DNA from: Mesobacillus sp. S13
Lineage (GTDB): Bacteria > Bacillota > Bacilli > Bacillales > Cytobacillaceae
Assembly (NCBI RefSeq): GCF_020422885.1
Contig: NZ_CP084622.1
Location: 2,003,001-2,067,000, forward strand
Length of the DNA: 64,000 bases
Direction: 5' to 3'
The translations under genes were made by a program, and so were the position numbers. Each line of letters starts with the position of its first letter. Within the stretch, counting starts at the first letter, position 1. The notes under the pieces were generated by a model that was not told the DNA's origin, ran no database searches, and saw only the letters and a program-made list of their open reading frames with translations. Positions 36,706 through 44,734 of the stretch are shown piece after piece.

Positions 36706-36751
36706 GTGTACCACCTCATCTTTAAAGTGTAACTATGGAGATAATTTATGT

Positions 36752-37144
36752 ATGCTAATCTCTTCAATAAAAAATGTGATTGAGGGAATAATTCACTTAA
36801 CAGATCAAAAAGAAGGTGAGACCTTGCCGCGCAAAACTGCAGATCATTCAGAGGAAAAAGAACAGGTGGCTAATATGCCACAGAATGACCAATCAAAGGA
36901 AGAAATCGAAAAGTTAAATCATATGTTGGCAGCAGTACTTAACTATATATCCGATGATGAAGTCGAAGTCATAGATATTGAATATTTGCTCAACAACACG
37001 GAAGGCCTCAGGGACTGGTGGGATGAATATCGTGAAAGAAACAGAAAAGATATCGAAGAAGAAATATCAAAAGCACTTGGTGATCTTTCGATTGAGGAGT
37101 TAGAAGATCTTAGGGAGAAAATTAAGGGGAAAGACAAAGAGTGA
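36752..37144 (+). CDS. hypothetical charged protein (about 130 aa)
   Basis: The frame is open further upstream but that part overlaps the divergent gene, so the start is within 36752-36824. ATG 36752 has GGAGA at a long distance; TTG 36824 (MPRKTADHSEEKE) after AAGGTGAG is a good alternative. The C-terminal part (HMLAAVLNYISDDEVEVIDI, LRDWWDEYRERNRKD, LSIEELEDLREKI) is acidic and helical. Ends 12 bases before the CBO0543-like gene. Family not recognised. Confidence 0.6.
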   Translation: MLISSIKNVIEGIIHLTDQKEGETLPRKTADHSEEKEQVANMPQNDQSKEEIEKLNHMLAAVLNYISDDEVEVIDIEYLLNNTEGLRDWWDEYRERNRKDIEEEISKALGDLSIEELEDLREKIKGKDKE

Positions 37145-37156
37145 AGGATTTTGCTT

Positions 37157-37639
37157 ATGATCGGACTGCTTTTGGCTGTTGTTATTTTTAACATCATTGC
37201 TTTCAAAATAAATAAGAGGCTCACCCTTGCCCAAATTGTGCAAATTTGGACATTTACTATCGCCTTCCAGCTGCTTTTTGACTTGATCATTGAGTTCAAA
37301 TTTCGAAGCTATTGGTATTTTGGCGAGGGAATTGACTGGAAAGGACTGATTCCGAGAACGGTGCTGATCCCGCCAGTCAATATCATTTTTCTGAATTTAT
37401 ACCCTTGGGGCAAAAATGTGATTCTGAAAGGTGTTTATGTGATAAGCTTCGTTGCCATGATCTTATTGTATGAACTTGCGGCACTGTTGCCGGAACCCTG
37501 GGGTTATTTCCACTATGGATGGTGGAAAATCTGGTATTCAGCACTCATTGACCCGATTATTTTATACATTTTGCTTGGCTTTTACAAATGGATTCTGTGG
37601 TTGGAAAAGAAGGACCGTCATAAAGCACTCCCGAATTAG
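37157..37639 (+). CDS. CBO0543-like membrane protein B
   Basis: 160 residues from ATG 37157, with GAAGGA 8 bases upstream. About four or five membrane helices. The features WYFGEGIDWKGLIPR, PPVNIIFLNLYPWGKN, LLYELAALLPEPWGYFHYGW and YSALIDPIILYILL fit the CBO0543-type family. It forms a two-gene unit with the charged protein before it and ends inside a terminator hairpin. Confidence 0.7.
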   Translation: MIGLLLAVVIFNIIAFKINKRLTLAQIVQIWTFTIAFQLLFDLIIEFKFRSYWYFGEGIDWKGLIPRTVLIPPVNIIFLNLYPWGKNVILKGVYVISFVAMILLYELAALLPEPWGYFHYGWWKIWYSALIDPIILYILLGFYKWILWLEKKDRHKALPN

Positions 37640-37656
37640 GGGGTGCTTATTTATTT
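37623..37656 (+). terminator. terminator overlapping a stop codon
   Basis: AAGCACTCCC and GGGGGTGCTT pair over ten positions (one T-G), followed by ATTTATTT. Confidence 0.8.
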
Positions 37657-37728
37657 GGATAGGAAAACATAGATCATTAAGAAGGTGATTTCCAGAAAAT
37701 AGAGAATTTTTATAGAGAGGTGAGTCGA

Positions 37729-38142
37729 ATGAAAAACCAAATAATCAGGGTAGGGACCATTTATATACCGGTAGAGGATCCAAGGGAATCGTCGAATTGG
37801 TATAGAGAAATGCTAAAAGCTAAGGTGAATTATTTGGATGGAGACAAGGCAATTATGGATATGGCTGATATCAGCCTGTTTTTGGTGAAGTCTCAAGGGC
37901 AGACTTCAAATTTCACGGACATTAATGGGGAGGAAAGATTTCTCCTTACCTATGAAGTGGATGGTCTTGAGGTTCTTGAAGCATTACATAAAGAGTTTAA
38001 GGATCGCGGAATCAAAGTCGGCAGCATCGAAAACCGTGGGCACGCTGGCCGGAATTTTGTGTTTTATGATCTCGACGGAAATAAATTCGATGTATGGAGT
38101 GAGTTGAGTCCATTGTACAAAGCTAGACTCGAGGTGGAGTAA
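37729..38142 (+). CDS. VOC family protein
   Basis: 137 residues from ATG 37729, after GAGAGGTGAG. Single module with VGTIYIPVEDPRESSNWYRE at the start and FVFYDLDGNKFDVWSE at the end; the His/Glu ligands of true glyoxalase I are only partly evident. Two bases separate its stop from the next ATG, so the two genes are cotranscribed. Substrate unknown. Confidence 0.82.
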   Translation: MKNQIIRVGTIYIPVEDPRESSNWYREMLKAKVNYLDGDKAIMDMADISLFLVKSQGQTSNFTDINGEERFLLTYEVDGLEVLEALHKEFKDRGIKVGSIENRGHAGRNFVFYDLDGNKFDVWSELSPLYKARLEVE

Positions 38143-38144
38143 GA

Positions 38145-38705
38145 ATGAAGTTTGTTTTGATATTTGGCCCTCAGGCTACAGGGAAGATGACAGTCGGACA
38201 TGAACTGGAAAAAATAACTGATTTAAAGCTTTTTCATAACCATATGACAATAGAACTGGTTAATCCCTTTTTTGACTACGGTACAAAGGAGGGGAAAAGG
38301 CTAGTTCGCTTGTTTAGAGAAGAATTATTCAAAGCGATGGCCAAAAGTGACCAGGAAGGAATGATTTTCACCTATGTATGGGCATTTGATATGCAGGAAG
38401 ACTGGGCGTACGCCGAAAAAGTTTGTGAAATCTTCGAGTCAGAAGGCGGAACAGTCTATTTTGTTGAGCTGGAAGCGGATTTGGAAGAAAGACTGGCTCG
38501 AAACAGAAGTGACCACCGGCTAGAGCATAAGCCTTCCAAGCGGAATCTAAAACGGTCAGAAAAAGATTTGCTGGAATCCATGAAGCAGTATCGTTTGAAT
38601 TCGAATGAAGGTGAAATACAACGGGCTAATTATGTGCGAATCAATAATACAAAATTGACTGCAGTTGAGGTTGCCAGCCGTATTAGAAACCATTTTGATT
38701 TATGA
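38145..38705 (+). CDS. P-loop nucleotide kinase-like ATPase
   Basis: 186 residues. Walker A is FGPQATGKMTVG near residue 7-18, with Met where Ser or Thr is usual after the Lys, followed by Thr. FTYVWAFDMQEDW and VYFVELEADLEERLARNRS resemble the shikimate/gluconate-kinase-like AAA group, where the last part is the lid arginine region. It is directly downstream of a VOC gene. Probably phosphorylates a small metabolite; unproven. Confidence 0.78.
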   Translation: MKFVLIFGPQATGKMTVGHELEKITDLKLFHNHMTIELVNPFFDYGTKEGKRLVRLFREELFKAMAKSDQEGMIFTYVWAFDMQEDWAYAEKVCEIFESEGGTVYFVELEADLEERLARNRSDHRLEHKPSKRNLKRSEKDLLESMKQYRLNSNEGEIQRANYVRINNTKLTAVEVASRIRNHFDL

Positions 38706-38865
38706 TGAGGGAGCTATGTGCTTGTGCCTATTAAACAGTGGGAAGTGAGATTAACGTTAGAGAAGGGCTGAATGTGGTTAACTCCTTGTTGATGTTATTT
38801 GGACATTTCTCTCTTTTTTTACCTGTTATATTGCATCATTTTAGAGAATTCAAGGAGGAACATAG

Positions 38866-39303
38866 ATGTGCCAGGTTGTGAGCAGAGATTTTAAAGTGGT
38901 TGCGATTAAACATCAAGGGAGATTTGAAGATTATGCAGTATTGGTTCCTCAGGCAGCTCAGCAATTTTTAAAGAGAATGCCGGACTTTTCAGGTACCGAA
39001 GTGTCCGTATATGAGCCAAAGATGGGTGAAACCCATATTGAAGGAATATATTATGTCGGGATCCTTGTGGAAGAAAAGCCGGAGTCCTTACCGGAAGAAA
39101 TGGAATTCCTAGAAATTCAGCAAACATACGGGATGATCACCGGTAAAGGTAACGAATTAGGGAGACTATATTCAACAATTGATGAGTGGATTGATAAACA
39201 AGGCCACAAAAGGGAATTGGCTGGCAGCTACATTATTGAAACTTATCATCCTGTTGAGAATGATTTGGAAATGGTTGAAATTTTCATTCCCATTCATGCC
39301 TGA
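38866..39303 (+). CDS. GyrI-like effector-binding domain protein
   Basis: 145 residues; AAGGAGG precedes the ATG. VVAIKHQGRFEDYAVLVPQ, YYVGILVEEKPESLPEEMEF, IQQTYGMITGKGNELGRLYS, EWIDKQGH and YIIETYHP match the GyrI-like fold. Related in type but not close in sequence to the protein at 35265. The 160-bp gap before it has no supported gene. Confidence 0.78.
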   Translation: MCQVVSRDFKVVAIKHQGRFEDYAVLVPQAAQQFLKRMPDFSGTEVSVYEPKMGETHIEGIYYVGILVEEKPESLPEEMEFLEIQQTYGMITGKGNELGRLYSTIDEWIDKQGHKRELAGSYIIETYHPVENDLEMVEIFIPIHA

Positions 39304-39358
39304 TTATATGATAAAATATTGAAGATTTGACTTTCTTTAGGGTATGGGAGGAGTTTTG

Positions 39359-40096
39359 ATGGAATTTAGGGGTGCCTCGGTTTATGAGGATGAGGAGTTC
39401 TTCGATAATTATATGAAGCGAAGAACCCGGCCTGAAAGTCCGAACAATATCATCGAAAAGCCGATATTGCTGGAATTGATAGGAGATGTGAAGGGGAAGA
39501 GGGTACTCGATCTAGGCTGCGGTGATGCTGAAATTGGCGTAGAACTGTTACAGCAAGATGCTGTTGCATACCTGGGTTTGGAAGGTTCAAAAAATATGAG
39601 CCGGGTTGCAGAAAAAAATCTGGAGGGAACGGGTGGCCAGGTTTTGCAATCTTCAATGGAGGAATGGCAACCGCAGGCTGAACAATATGATATAGTGCTT
39701 TCTCGGTTTGCACTGCATTATTTAACCGATTTAGAGAGTGTTTTCAAAAATGTTCATCGATCATTAGCAGTTGGAGGGCAATTCGTGTTCAGCGTTCAGC
39801 ATCCGGTGCTAACATCAACCACGAAAAGTGCAGAAGCAAGCGGCAGAAGAGCTGACTGGATTGTGGATGATTATTTTAACCAGGGAGAACGAGCCGAACC
39901 GTGGATCGGGAAAAAGGTCATTAAATACCACCGGACAGTTGAGGAATACTTCAGGCTTTTATTGGCAGCCGGATTCATAGTGGAGGATTTGAGAGAAGGA
40001 ACCCCTAGAGCCGAAAACTTCTCTACCAGGGAAGAGTACGAACGGCGGTTGCGAATACCGCTTGTGCTGATGATGTCGTGCAGGAAGCTCGGGTAA
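39359..40096 (+). CDS. class I SAM-dependent methyltransferase
   Basis: 245 residues from ATG 39359, after GGGAGGAG. SAM motif I VLDLGCGDAEIGVELL, motif II GLEGSKNM, motif post-II VLSRFALHYLTDLESV, then FVFSVQHPVLT. The last resembles small-molecule methyltransferases of the UbiE/Methyltransf_11 group. The acceptor is unknown. Its stop is 5 bases before the GNAT start. Confidence 0.88.
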   Translation: MEFRGASVYEDEEFFDNYMKRRTRPESPNNIIEKPILLELIGDVKGKRVLDLGCGDAEIGVELLQQDAVAYLGLEGSKNMSRVAEKNLEGTGGQVLQSSMEEWQPQAEQYDIVLSRFALHYLTDLESVFKNVHRSLAVGGQFVFSVQHPVLTSTTKSAEASGRRADWIVDDYFNQGERAEPWIGKKVIKYHRTVEEYFRLLLAAGFIVEDLREGTPRAENFSTREEYERRLRIPLVLMMSCRKLG

Positions 40097-40101
40097 TCGA
40101 C

Positions 40102-40566
40102 ATGGAAATCCGTATGGCCAGGGAAGATGATATCAAGGATATAGTTTTCATATTGGATGCAGCTTCACTTGCTCTCCTTAATAAAGGAGTGAATCAATGG
40201 GATTATCCCTGGGACGAAAATCATCTTATGGAGCAGGTAGGCTGTTTGCATGTTGCCTCCGTTGACGAGAAAATTATTGGGACATTTGGCATCAAGGATT
40301 TGGAAGAGTGGCATGTCCCGGGCCCTGGGAAATATCTATTCCAAATAGCTTTACACCCTGATTTTCAGGGAATCGGATATGGTGCGACTTTTTTATCATG
40401 GGCATGTAAACAGGCACGGACTTTTCGGGAAGATCTGTATCTGGACTGCTGGGCAGGGAACGAGAAATTAAAGAACTTTTACAGCGGGAATGGGTTTGAA
40501 TACCTCGGAGATTTCCCAGAAGAAGACTATTACATAAGCATTTTTAAAAGCAGCCGGGATGGATAG
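40102..40566 (+). CDS. GNAT family N-acetyltransferase
   Basis: 154 residues from ATG 40102; an upstream in-frame GTG (40078) would overlap the methyltransferase by 19 bases. Motif A LFQIALHPDFQGIGYGATFL and motif B CWAGNEKLKNFYSGNGFEYLG. Probably translated by coupling to the preceding gene. Acceptor unknown. Confidence 0.83.
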   Translation: MEIRMAREDDIKDIVFILDAASLALLNKGVNQWDYPWDENHLMEQVGCLHVASVDEKIIGTFGIKDLEEWHVPGPGKYLFQIALHPDFQGIGYGATFLSWACKQARTFREDLYLDCWAGNEKLKNFYSGNGFEYLGDFPEEDYYISIFKSSRDG

Positions 40567-40779
40567 TATAAAATCGTCCATATTAGGCACCATGATTACG
40601 CAGGATGAAAAGATAAGCTAGGATGGGATTGGGCAGCTGGTAGTCACTAACTTAGCTACATAATAATAGAAAAAACGGTAAAAAGTTTACAAAATAGCCG
40701 AATTTGATTTATTTCATCTTTACAATACTGTGTTAAAGTATAGATGTAAGGGAACTTATGAATATAAGGAGTGTTGGCG

Positions 40780-40839
40780 ATGGTTTACAAAGTCATCATA
40801 AATTTCTTATTGGTATGTGCCCACTTCTATCTGCTTTAA
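40780..40839 (+). CDS. hydrophobic 19-residue micropeptide (possible leader)
   Basis: ATG preceded by AAGGAGTGTTGGCG. The peptide is MVYKVIINFLLVCAHFYLL, one short membrane-like segment. No larger gene follows; two hairpins (GATAGC/GCTATC near 40912-40930 and a terminator) come about 70-130 bp later. It may be a leader or toxin-type micropeptide, or only part of a small RNA. The 213 bp before it hold no gene. Confidence 0.45.
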   Translation: MVYKVIINFLLVCAHFYLL

Positions 40840-40933
40840 CATATGTTAAAAAAGTCTTAACAAATCAAGGCAAAGAACTTTATATTTCTCTATTAATATA
40901 AATACTAGGCAGGATAGCAAGTGTGGCTATCGA

Positions 40934-40968
40934 GGCAATCAGCGAAGGTGGGGCTGATTGCTTTTTTT
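40934..40968 (+). terminator. terminator after the micropeptide region
   Basis: GCAATCAGC, 10-base loop, GCTGATTGC with seven T residues: a perfect 9-bp stem, just upstream of array 4. Confidence 0.9.
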
Positions 40969-40982
40969 GTTGGTCGTTTATA

Positions 40983-41375
40983 AAGCTCTATCGGTCAAAC
41001 GGAAGGGCGCGAAGCAAGAAAAGTGTCCGTTAGAAGAGCGCTATCGGCCAAACAGAAGGCGTGAAGCATGAAAAGTGACCGATAGAAGAGCTCTATCGGT
41101 CAAACGGAAGGCGCGAAGCATGAAAAGTGACCGATAGAAGAGCTCTATCGGCCAAACGGAAGGCGCGAAGAAAGAAAAGTGACCGATAGAAGGGCTCTAT
41201 CGACCAAACGGAAGGCGCGAAGCAAGAAAAGTGTCCGATAGAAGAGCTCTATCGGCCAAATGGAAGGCATGAAGAAAGAAAAGTGTCCGATAGAAGAGCT
41301 CTATCGGCCAAACGAAAGGCGCGAAGAAGAAAAAATGTCCGATAGAAGAGCTCTATCGGACAAAAAGAAGCCGTA
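40983..41375. repeat. 52-bp tandem array 4
   Basis: The core base equivalent to T of TCCGAT is at 41025, 41078, 41130, 41182, 41234, 41286 and 41338: one step of 53 and five of 52 bp. Core arms as in arrays 2 and 3, with centre AGAGC; several copies have TGACCGAT in place of TGTCCGAT, which breaks the terminal T-A pair. The 25-bp spacer is of the AAACGGAAGGCGCGAAGCA type, specific to this array. It lies between two convergent units. An apparent open frame through the array is a consequence of the repeat, not a gene. Confidence 0.95.
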
Positions 41376-41467
41376 TACCAAAAAAAGTATCTATAAGAAA
41401 AAATCAACTACAAACAGGATGGAAGATGAGATTTCAACATATTAAGTCTCATATAATACAGTGTGCT

Positions 41468-42376
41468 CTATCTATACTTTGTCCATTTCCTGGATCCATC
41501 AATTCGAAGATGTTTTGCGAGTATCCTTCTAATCCTTTTACCATCCTCGATCACTGCACAAAAGTCCTGGATTGCTGAAGTAGTAATTTCTGAATCTGGC
41601 GATATTAATCTAAACTCTTTTACTGTCCGCATCACAGCAGATTCAATCAGTTCTTTACTTCCACAAACATCACACTCAAGATACTTATGGGTGGCTTCCA
41701 CCTCAAAAGACTCACATACCAAACAAGTAATACCTTTCTTCAGTTCGTCATAGTGAAAGGTTGGCAGTTTATTGTGGTAGGACTCAATCTGGTGGAGGGA
41801 GACTAGTTTGGTTGCGAGTTTGTAATGGTTGGTGGAGATGGTTCCGGGCTGGTTGTTGAGGTTTTCGTGGAGTCGTTTGATCTGAGTTGGGAATATAAAC
41901 GGGAGATCTGGTTGTGCGTTATACAGGGTGAACTCGGGGTTAACGAAGACGACTGAGCCATGTATTTTAAAGTTGTGGCCCAGTTGGTTCAATAGTTTCT
42001 TGAAAAGCAGCTTGGTGCGGTTGAGTTGATCGAGGGGATTCTTGATTGTTACTCCGGTTGTTAGTGAAGTTAAACCATCTGGTTTATACAGGTAATCGCC
42101 CTGGTTAGTTTTTATTTCAAAAAGATATAATGCGCTGGAAAATATGATTAAAGTATCGATTTGAAAGGTTGTTCTTTCTACTTCGAGCAGCAGTTCGTTC
42201 AGGATCAAACAGCTGCTTGTCAGAGTTTCCGTCATGGCATCGAATTGTAATTCGCCTTTATACCCTTTATCTAGGTATGAAAGGTACCTTTTTTCCTCAT
42301 CTGAGAGCTCGAATCTTTTATTCAAGATTCGCAGCTTTGATAAAATAATAGGTTCGGTTCGCTCCTTAAAAGCCAT
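41468..42376 (-). CDS. NERD domain (nuclease-related) protein
   Basis: About 302 residues from ATG 42376, with GGAAGGAAG upstream. The NERD core: YKGELQFDAM, then TTFQIDTLIIFSSALYLFEIKTNQGDY, where D-x(10-15)-ExK is the nuclease-like motif. The C-terminal part holds CLVCE...CDVCG, a likely zinc ribbon. NERD proteins are suspected to process DNA and are common in Bacillus accessory regions; activity is not shown. Its 3' end faces array 4 without a clear terminator. Confidence 0.85.
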   Translation of the reverse strand: MAFKERTEPIILSKLRILNKRFELSDEEKRYLSYLDKGYKGELQFDAMTETLTSSCLILNELLLEVERTTFQIDTLIIFSSALYLFEIKTNQGDYLYKPDGLTSLTTGVTIKNPLDQLNRTKLLFKKLLNQLGHNFKIHGSVVFVNPEFTLYNAQPDLPFIFPTQIKRLHENLNNQPGTISTNHYKLATKLVSLHQIESYHNKLPTFHYDELKKGITCLVCESFEVEATHKYLECDVCGSKELIESAVMRTVKEFRLISPDSEITTSAIQDFCAVIEDGKRIRRILAKHLRIDGSRKWTKYR

Positions 42377-42512
42377 AAGCATCTTCCTTCCGATTGTAGT
42401 CTACTTAATCATACTATTTTACCGAAATGAAAATATTGAATTTTTTGTGAATTGCGACAAGCTGGCTTGAATACAATGATAAAACCACTTGATTCAGTCA
42501 GGAGGAATAGGG

Positions 42513-42734
42513 ATGTCATTGAAGGTTTATGCGATTTTACTTAAAACCCTGGGCCTTGCCGTTTTCCTGGTGCCAATGTTCATGAAAGGGATGGGAGTTA
42601 TTGCGACCATTTCTCCAGCGGTGATGTTCAGCTTAATCGCTATTGGAGTAGTTTTATTGATTGTCGGGAATGTATGTGAGGCGAAGGCTATGCGGAACGG
42701 CGCTTATGTCAGACGGAGAAGATTCAGGAGATGA
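42513..42734 (+). CDS. small membrane protein (73 aa)
   Basis: ATG 42513 with AGGAGG about 8 bases upstream. Two hydrophobic helices (LGLAVFLVPMFMKGMGV and FSLIAIGVVLLIVGNV) and a very basic C-terminus (YVRRRRFRR). No family recognised. It shares a bidirectional terminator with the convergent gene. Confidence 0.65.
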   Translation: MSLKVYAILLKTLGLAVFLVPMFMKGMGVIATISPAVMFSLIAIGVVLLIVGNVCEAKAMRNGAYVRRRRFRR

Positions 42735-42736
42735 GA

Positions 42737-42771
42737 AACGAGTTTCAGCAACTGAAACTCGTTATTTTTTT
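42737..42771. terminator. bidirectional terminator
   Basis: AACGAGTTTCAG, loop CAA, CTGAAACTCGTT: perfect 12-bp stem, with AT-rich runs on both sides. It overlaps the end of the leftward gene. Confidence 0.9.
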
Positions 42772-43052
42772 AAAGAAAGAATGAACCACACTAGCAAGTA
42801 TAGATACCCTGCGATTGTGAAAATAGCCCAGAATGCTCCTTTTTGGAACTCCCTCGCTAAAAATTCGAATTCATTCATCTCTAATGGCCTGCCGATACTA
42901 TTCATGAGACTGACCATAGGAACTGAAATAATAACGAGAATCGCAATCATGGCCAGAGGTATTTGCTTTTTCCTTATCACACTATAAATAGCCCTGACAA
43001 AAATCGTCATTAACAACAAATAATAGATGATCCAAAATAAAACTTCCTTCAT
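42762..43052 (-). CDS. small membrane protein (96 aa)
   Basis: ATG 43052 with GGGAGG 8 bases upstream; the frame stays open upstream but without a start signal. Three hydrophobic segments: FWIIYYLLLMTIFV, PLAMIAILVIISVPMV and FTIAGYLYLLVWFIL. Hypothetical. Divergent from the small gene at 43138. Confidence 0.65.
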   Translation of the reverse strand: MKEVLFWIIYYLLLMTIFVRAIYSVIRKKQIPLAMIAILVIISVPMVSLMNSIGRPLEMNEFEFLAREFQKGAFWAIFTIAGYLYLLVWFILSLKK

Positions 43053-43137
43053 AGAAATAACCTCCCTAAGGAATTCTATCATTTTTTTATCTCGGATGCC
43101 TGTTAGATTGTGGTAAAATTGCTGAGAGGTGAGTATT

Positions 43138-43314
43138 TTGATAGTAATCAATATTTGGGTAACAGTGATTCTAGTCATTGCCTTTCTCGCAGCAATCGGA
43201 GCCTGGCTCAATACAAGGATCATTTTAAAAGATTTGGCTGTGATAAAAGCGCATCTGGGAATCAAGGACGAGCGCATGCCTTCGGTATTTGATAATGACC
43301 TCGATAAAGATTGA
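43138..43314 (+). CDS. small membrane-anchored protein (58 aa)
   Basis: TTG start after GAGAGGTGAG. One helix (INIWVTVILVIAFLAAIGAW), then a short amphipathic helix (LKDLAVIKAHLGI) and an acidic tail. No family recognised. The P-loop kinase-like gene follows after 18 bp. Confidence 0.6.
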   Translation: MIVINIWVTVILVIAFLAAIGAWLNTRIILKDLAVIKAHLGIKDERMPSVFDNDLDKD

Positions 43315-43332
43315 ATAACAGGGTGAAATACG

Positions 43333-43854
43333 ATGACGAAAATACATATAATTGGCGGGCCAGGTAGTGGGAAGTCATACATAGCGGCGAAACTTTCGAA
43401 AATGCTGGGGCTGCCTACGCATGAATTGGACAACTTTTTTTGGGAACACGAGTCCGAGTATTTCGGTTCACAAACCCCTCCGGTAAAAAGGGCGGAAAAG
43501 CTGGCGAGAGTCGTGGCACAGGAAAAATGGATCATCGAGGGAGTCTATCATAGCTGGACAGAGAAAAGCTTCCAGCAGGCAGATTATATATTCGTGCTCA
43601 AGACGAATGTTTATGTGCGTGACTGGAGAATACTGAAAAGGTTTATTTTAAGGAAAGTGAAACTGGCTTCTTCTCCGCGAAAAGAGAACGTGAAGATGCT
43701 GATCGACTTGCTGAAATGGAATCATCAGTATGATGGGAACAATCTGGTACAGGCAATCAAGATGATGAAACCGTATAAAGACAAGGTCATCATTCTGACC
43801 AAGAATGATGATGTATTCAAGCTTTTTAAAAAGCGGAAGAAGAAGGCAAGCTAA
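43333..43854 (+). CDS. P-loop kinase-like protein (topology-modulation/FlaR type)
   Basis: 173 residues. Walker A IIGGPGSGKSYIA at 6-18; ELDNFFWE; EKWIIEGVYHSW; FVLKTNVYVRDWRILKR. These are features of the adenylate-kinase-like group annotated as DNA topology modulation or FlaR. The name is historical and the substrate is unknown. Terminator immediately downstream. Confidence 0.82.
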   Translation: MTKIHIIGGPGSGKSYIAAKLSKMLGLPTHELDNFFWEHESEYFGSQTPPVKRAEKLARVVAQEKWIIEGVYHSWTEKSFQQADYIFVLKTNVYVRDWRILKRFILRKVKLASSPRKENVKMLIDLLKWNHQYDGNNLVQAIKMMKPYKDKVIILTKNDDVFKLFKKRKKKAS

Positions 43855-43862
43855 TATTGAAA

Positions 43863-43890
43863 AAAACTGCCTTTAATCAAAGGCAGTTTT
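43863..43890. terminator. bidirectional terminator
   Basis: AAAACTGCCTTT, loop AATC, AAAGGCAGTTTT: perfect 12-bp stem between two convergent genes. Confidence 0.92.
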
Positions 43891-44320
43891 AGAACAAACT
43901 CTCATATGGAGCAGTGCTGATTTGCTTTTCAGCAAGCCGCTTTCGCAAAAATTTATGGTCACGCTTCGGTGTTGCAAGGATATAGCCGCGGATGACAAGC
44001 TCCTGTGAGATCCTGTCCACTTTTTCCTTAAGGGCGAGCTCACCTATTTTACCAGCGATCTTATGTCTTGCCACATCCCTGAATAATTCAGGTACCGGAC
44101 TTACCAAATCTTCGAGCAATGCCTTCTGTTCATCCGGCCATAAATGCCTAGTCTGGTTCACATAATACTCTTCCCAGTCCATATCAGATTTGCCGTCATC
44201 CTTTGGCAGCTTTTTCAAAAACTTGCGGAACATAAAGTAACCGCCAATCGCGAATAAGCCAACCAAAACAACGATCCAGAACATCATAAACCACAAAAAC
44301 CAACCTTCAAGCTGATACAT
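43889..44320 (-). CDS. yneK: DUF2621 family protein (YneK-like)
   Basis: 143 residues. N-terminal membrane helix (about 8-30, WFLWFMMFWIVVLVGLFAIG), then MDWEEYYVNQTRHLWPDEQK, LVSPVPELFRDVARHKIAGK and GYILATPKRDHKFLRKRL, which match the DUF2621 family. In Bacillus subtilis the yneK gene follows ccdA-yneI-yneJ; here it is 19 kb away from ccdC. Function unknown. It is divergent from the tRNA-Sec gene. Confidence 0.82.
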   Translation of the reverse strand: MYQLEGWFLWFMMFWIVVLVGLFAIGGYFMFRKFLKKLPKDDGKSDMDWEEYYVNQTRHLWPDEQKALLEDLVSPVPELFRDVARHKIAGKIGELALKEKVDRISQELVIRGYILATPKRDHKFLRKRLAEKQISTAPYESLF

Positions 44321-44411
44321 AACCCTTCACCCACGCATTTCTAATATCTTTTCTTATTATAGTACCAGCTGACAAGAGAAGACAAGTCTTGTGACAATTT
44401 GAGTAACACTC

Positions 44412-44440
44412 TTGTAAAATCGACAGCTTGTAAGTATAAT
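44412..44440 (+). promoter_or_regulatory. promoter of the tRNA-Sec gene
   Basis: TTGTAA at 44412-44417, 17-bp spacer, TATAAT at 44435-44440, 20 bp before the mature 5' end. Confidence 0.8.
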
Positions 44441-44459
44441 AGACCTTGTTCTCAAAAAT

Positions 44460-44556
44460 GGGGCTGAATGGGGTACTGGTGTCCCCCACGGTCTTCAAAA
44501 CCGCTTGTGACCTGCGTGCCAGGTCAGGTGGGTTCGATTCCCACGCAGTCCCGCCA
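44460..44556 (+). tRNA. selC: tRNA-Sec (anticodon TCA)
   Basis: 97 nt including encoded CCA. Acceptor GGGGCTG pairs with CAGTCCC (discriminator G); an eighth pair, expected in bacterial tRNA-Sec, would be A-G here. D-arm stem is GGGG/CCCC; anticodon loop CTTCAAA reads TCA (44495-44497); a long variable arm (TGACCTG...CAGGTCA) and the T-arm GTGGG-TTCGATT-CCCAC follow. The long extra arm and TCA anticodon identify selenocysteine tRNA. It implies selA, selB and selD elsewhere. Own promoter and terminator; decayed copies lie downstream. Confidence 0.95.
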
Positions 44557-44570
44557 ACTATACATACTAG

Positions 44571-44602
44571 AAACCGCTCAGCATGCTGGGCGGTTTTTTC
44601 GT
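44571..44602 (+). terminator. terminator of tRNA-Sec
   Basis: AACCGCTCAGC and GCTGGGCGGTT pair over about 11 positions with a very short loop, then TTTTTT. Copies of this hairpin recur at 45583 and 47649. Confidence 0.9.
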
Positions 44603-44734
44603 GTGAAGAATAATTGATCCAAGGGTACTTGGAAAGGTTCTACTTGGAACGAAAAGGTACGTCCCTCACCTGCTTTATAGTATAATGAATTAATTGAATA
44701 TTACTAATATTTGTTATTAGAAAGGGGTAAAATA

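Noticed and set aside
36593..36752. N-terminal extension of the charged protein at 36752
   Set aside because: The extension is antisense to the CBO0543-like gene and has no ribosome binding site.
41260..41445. Open frame inside array 4
   Set aside because: 52 is not a multiple of three, so the frame rotates through the repeat by chance; the product is low-complexity and has no start signal.
42762..43535. A 257-residue reading of the small membrane protein gene
   Set aside because: The N-terminal two thirds are antisense to genes at 43138 and 43333; the true start is the ATG at 43052 with GGGAGG.
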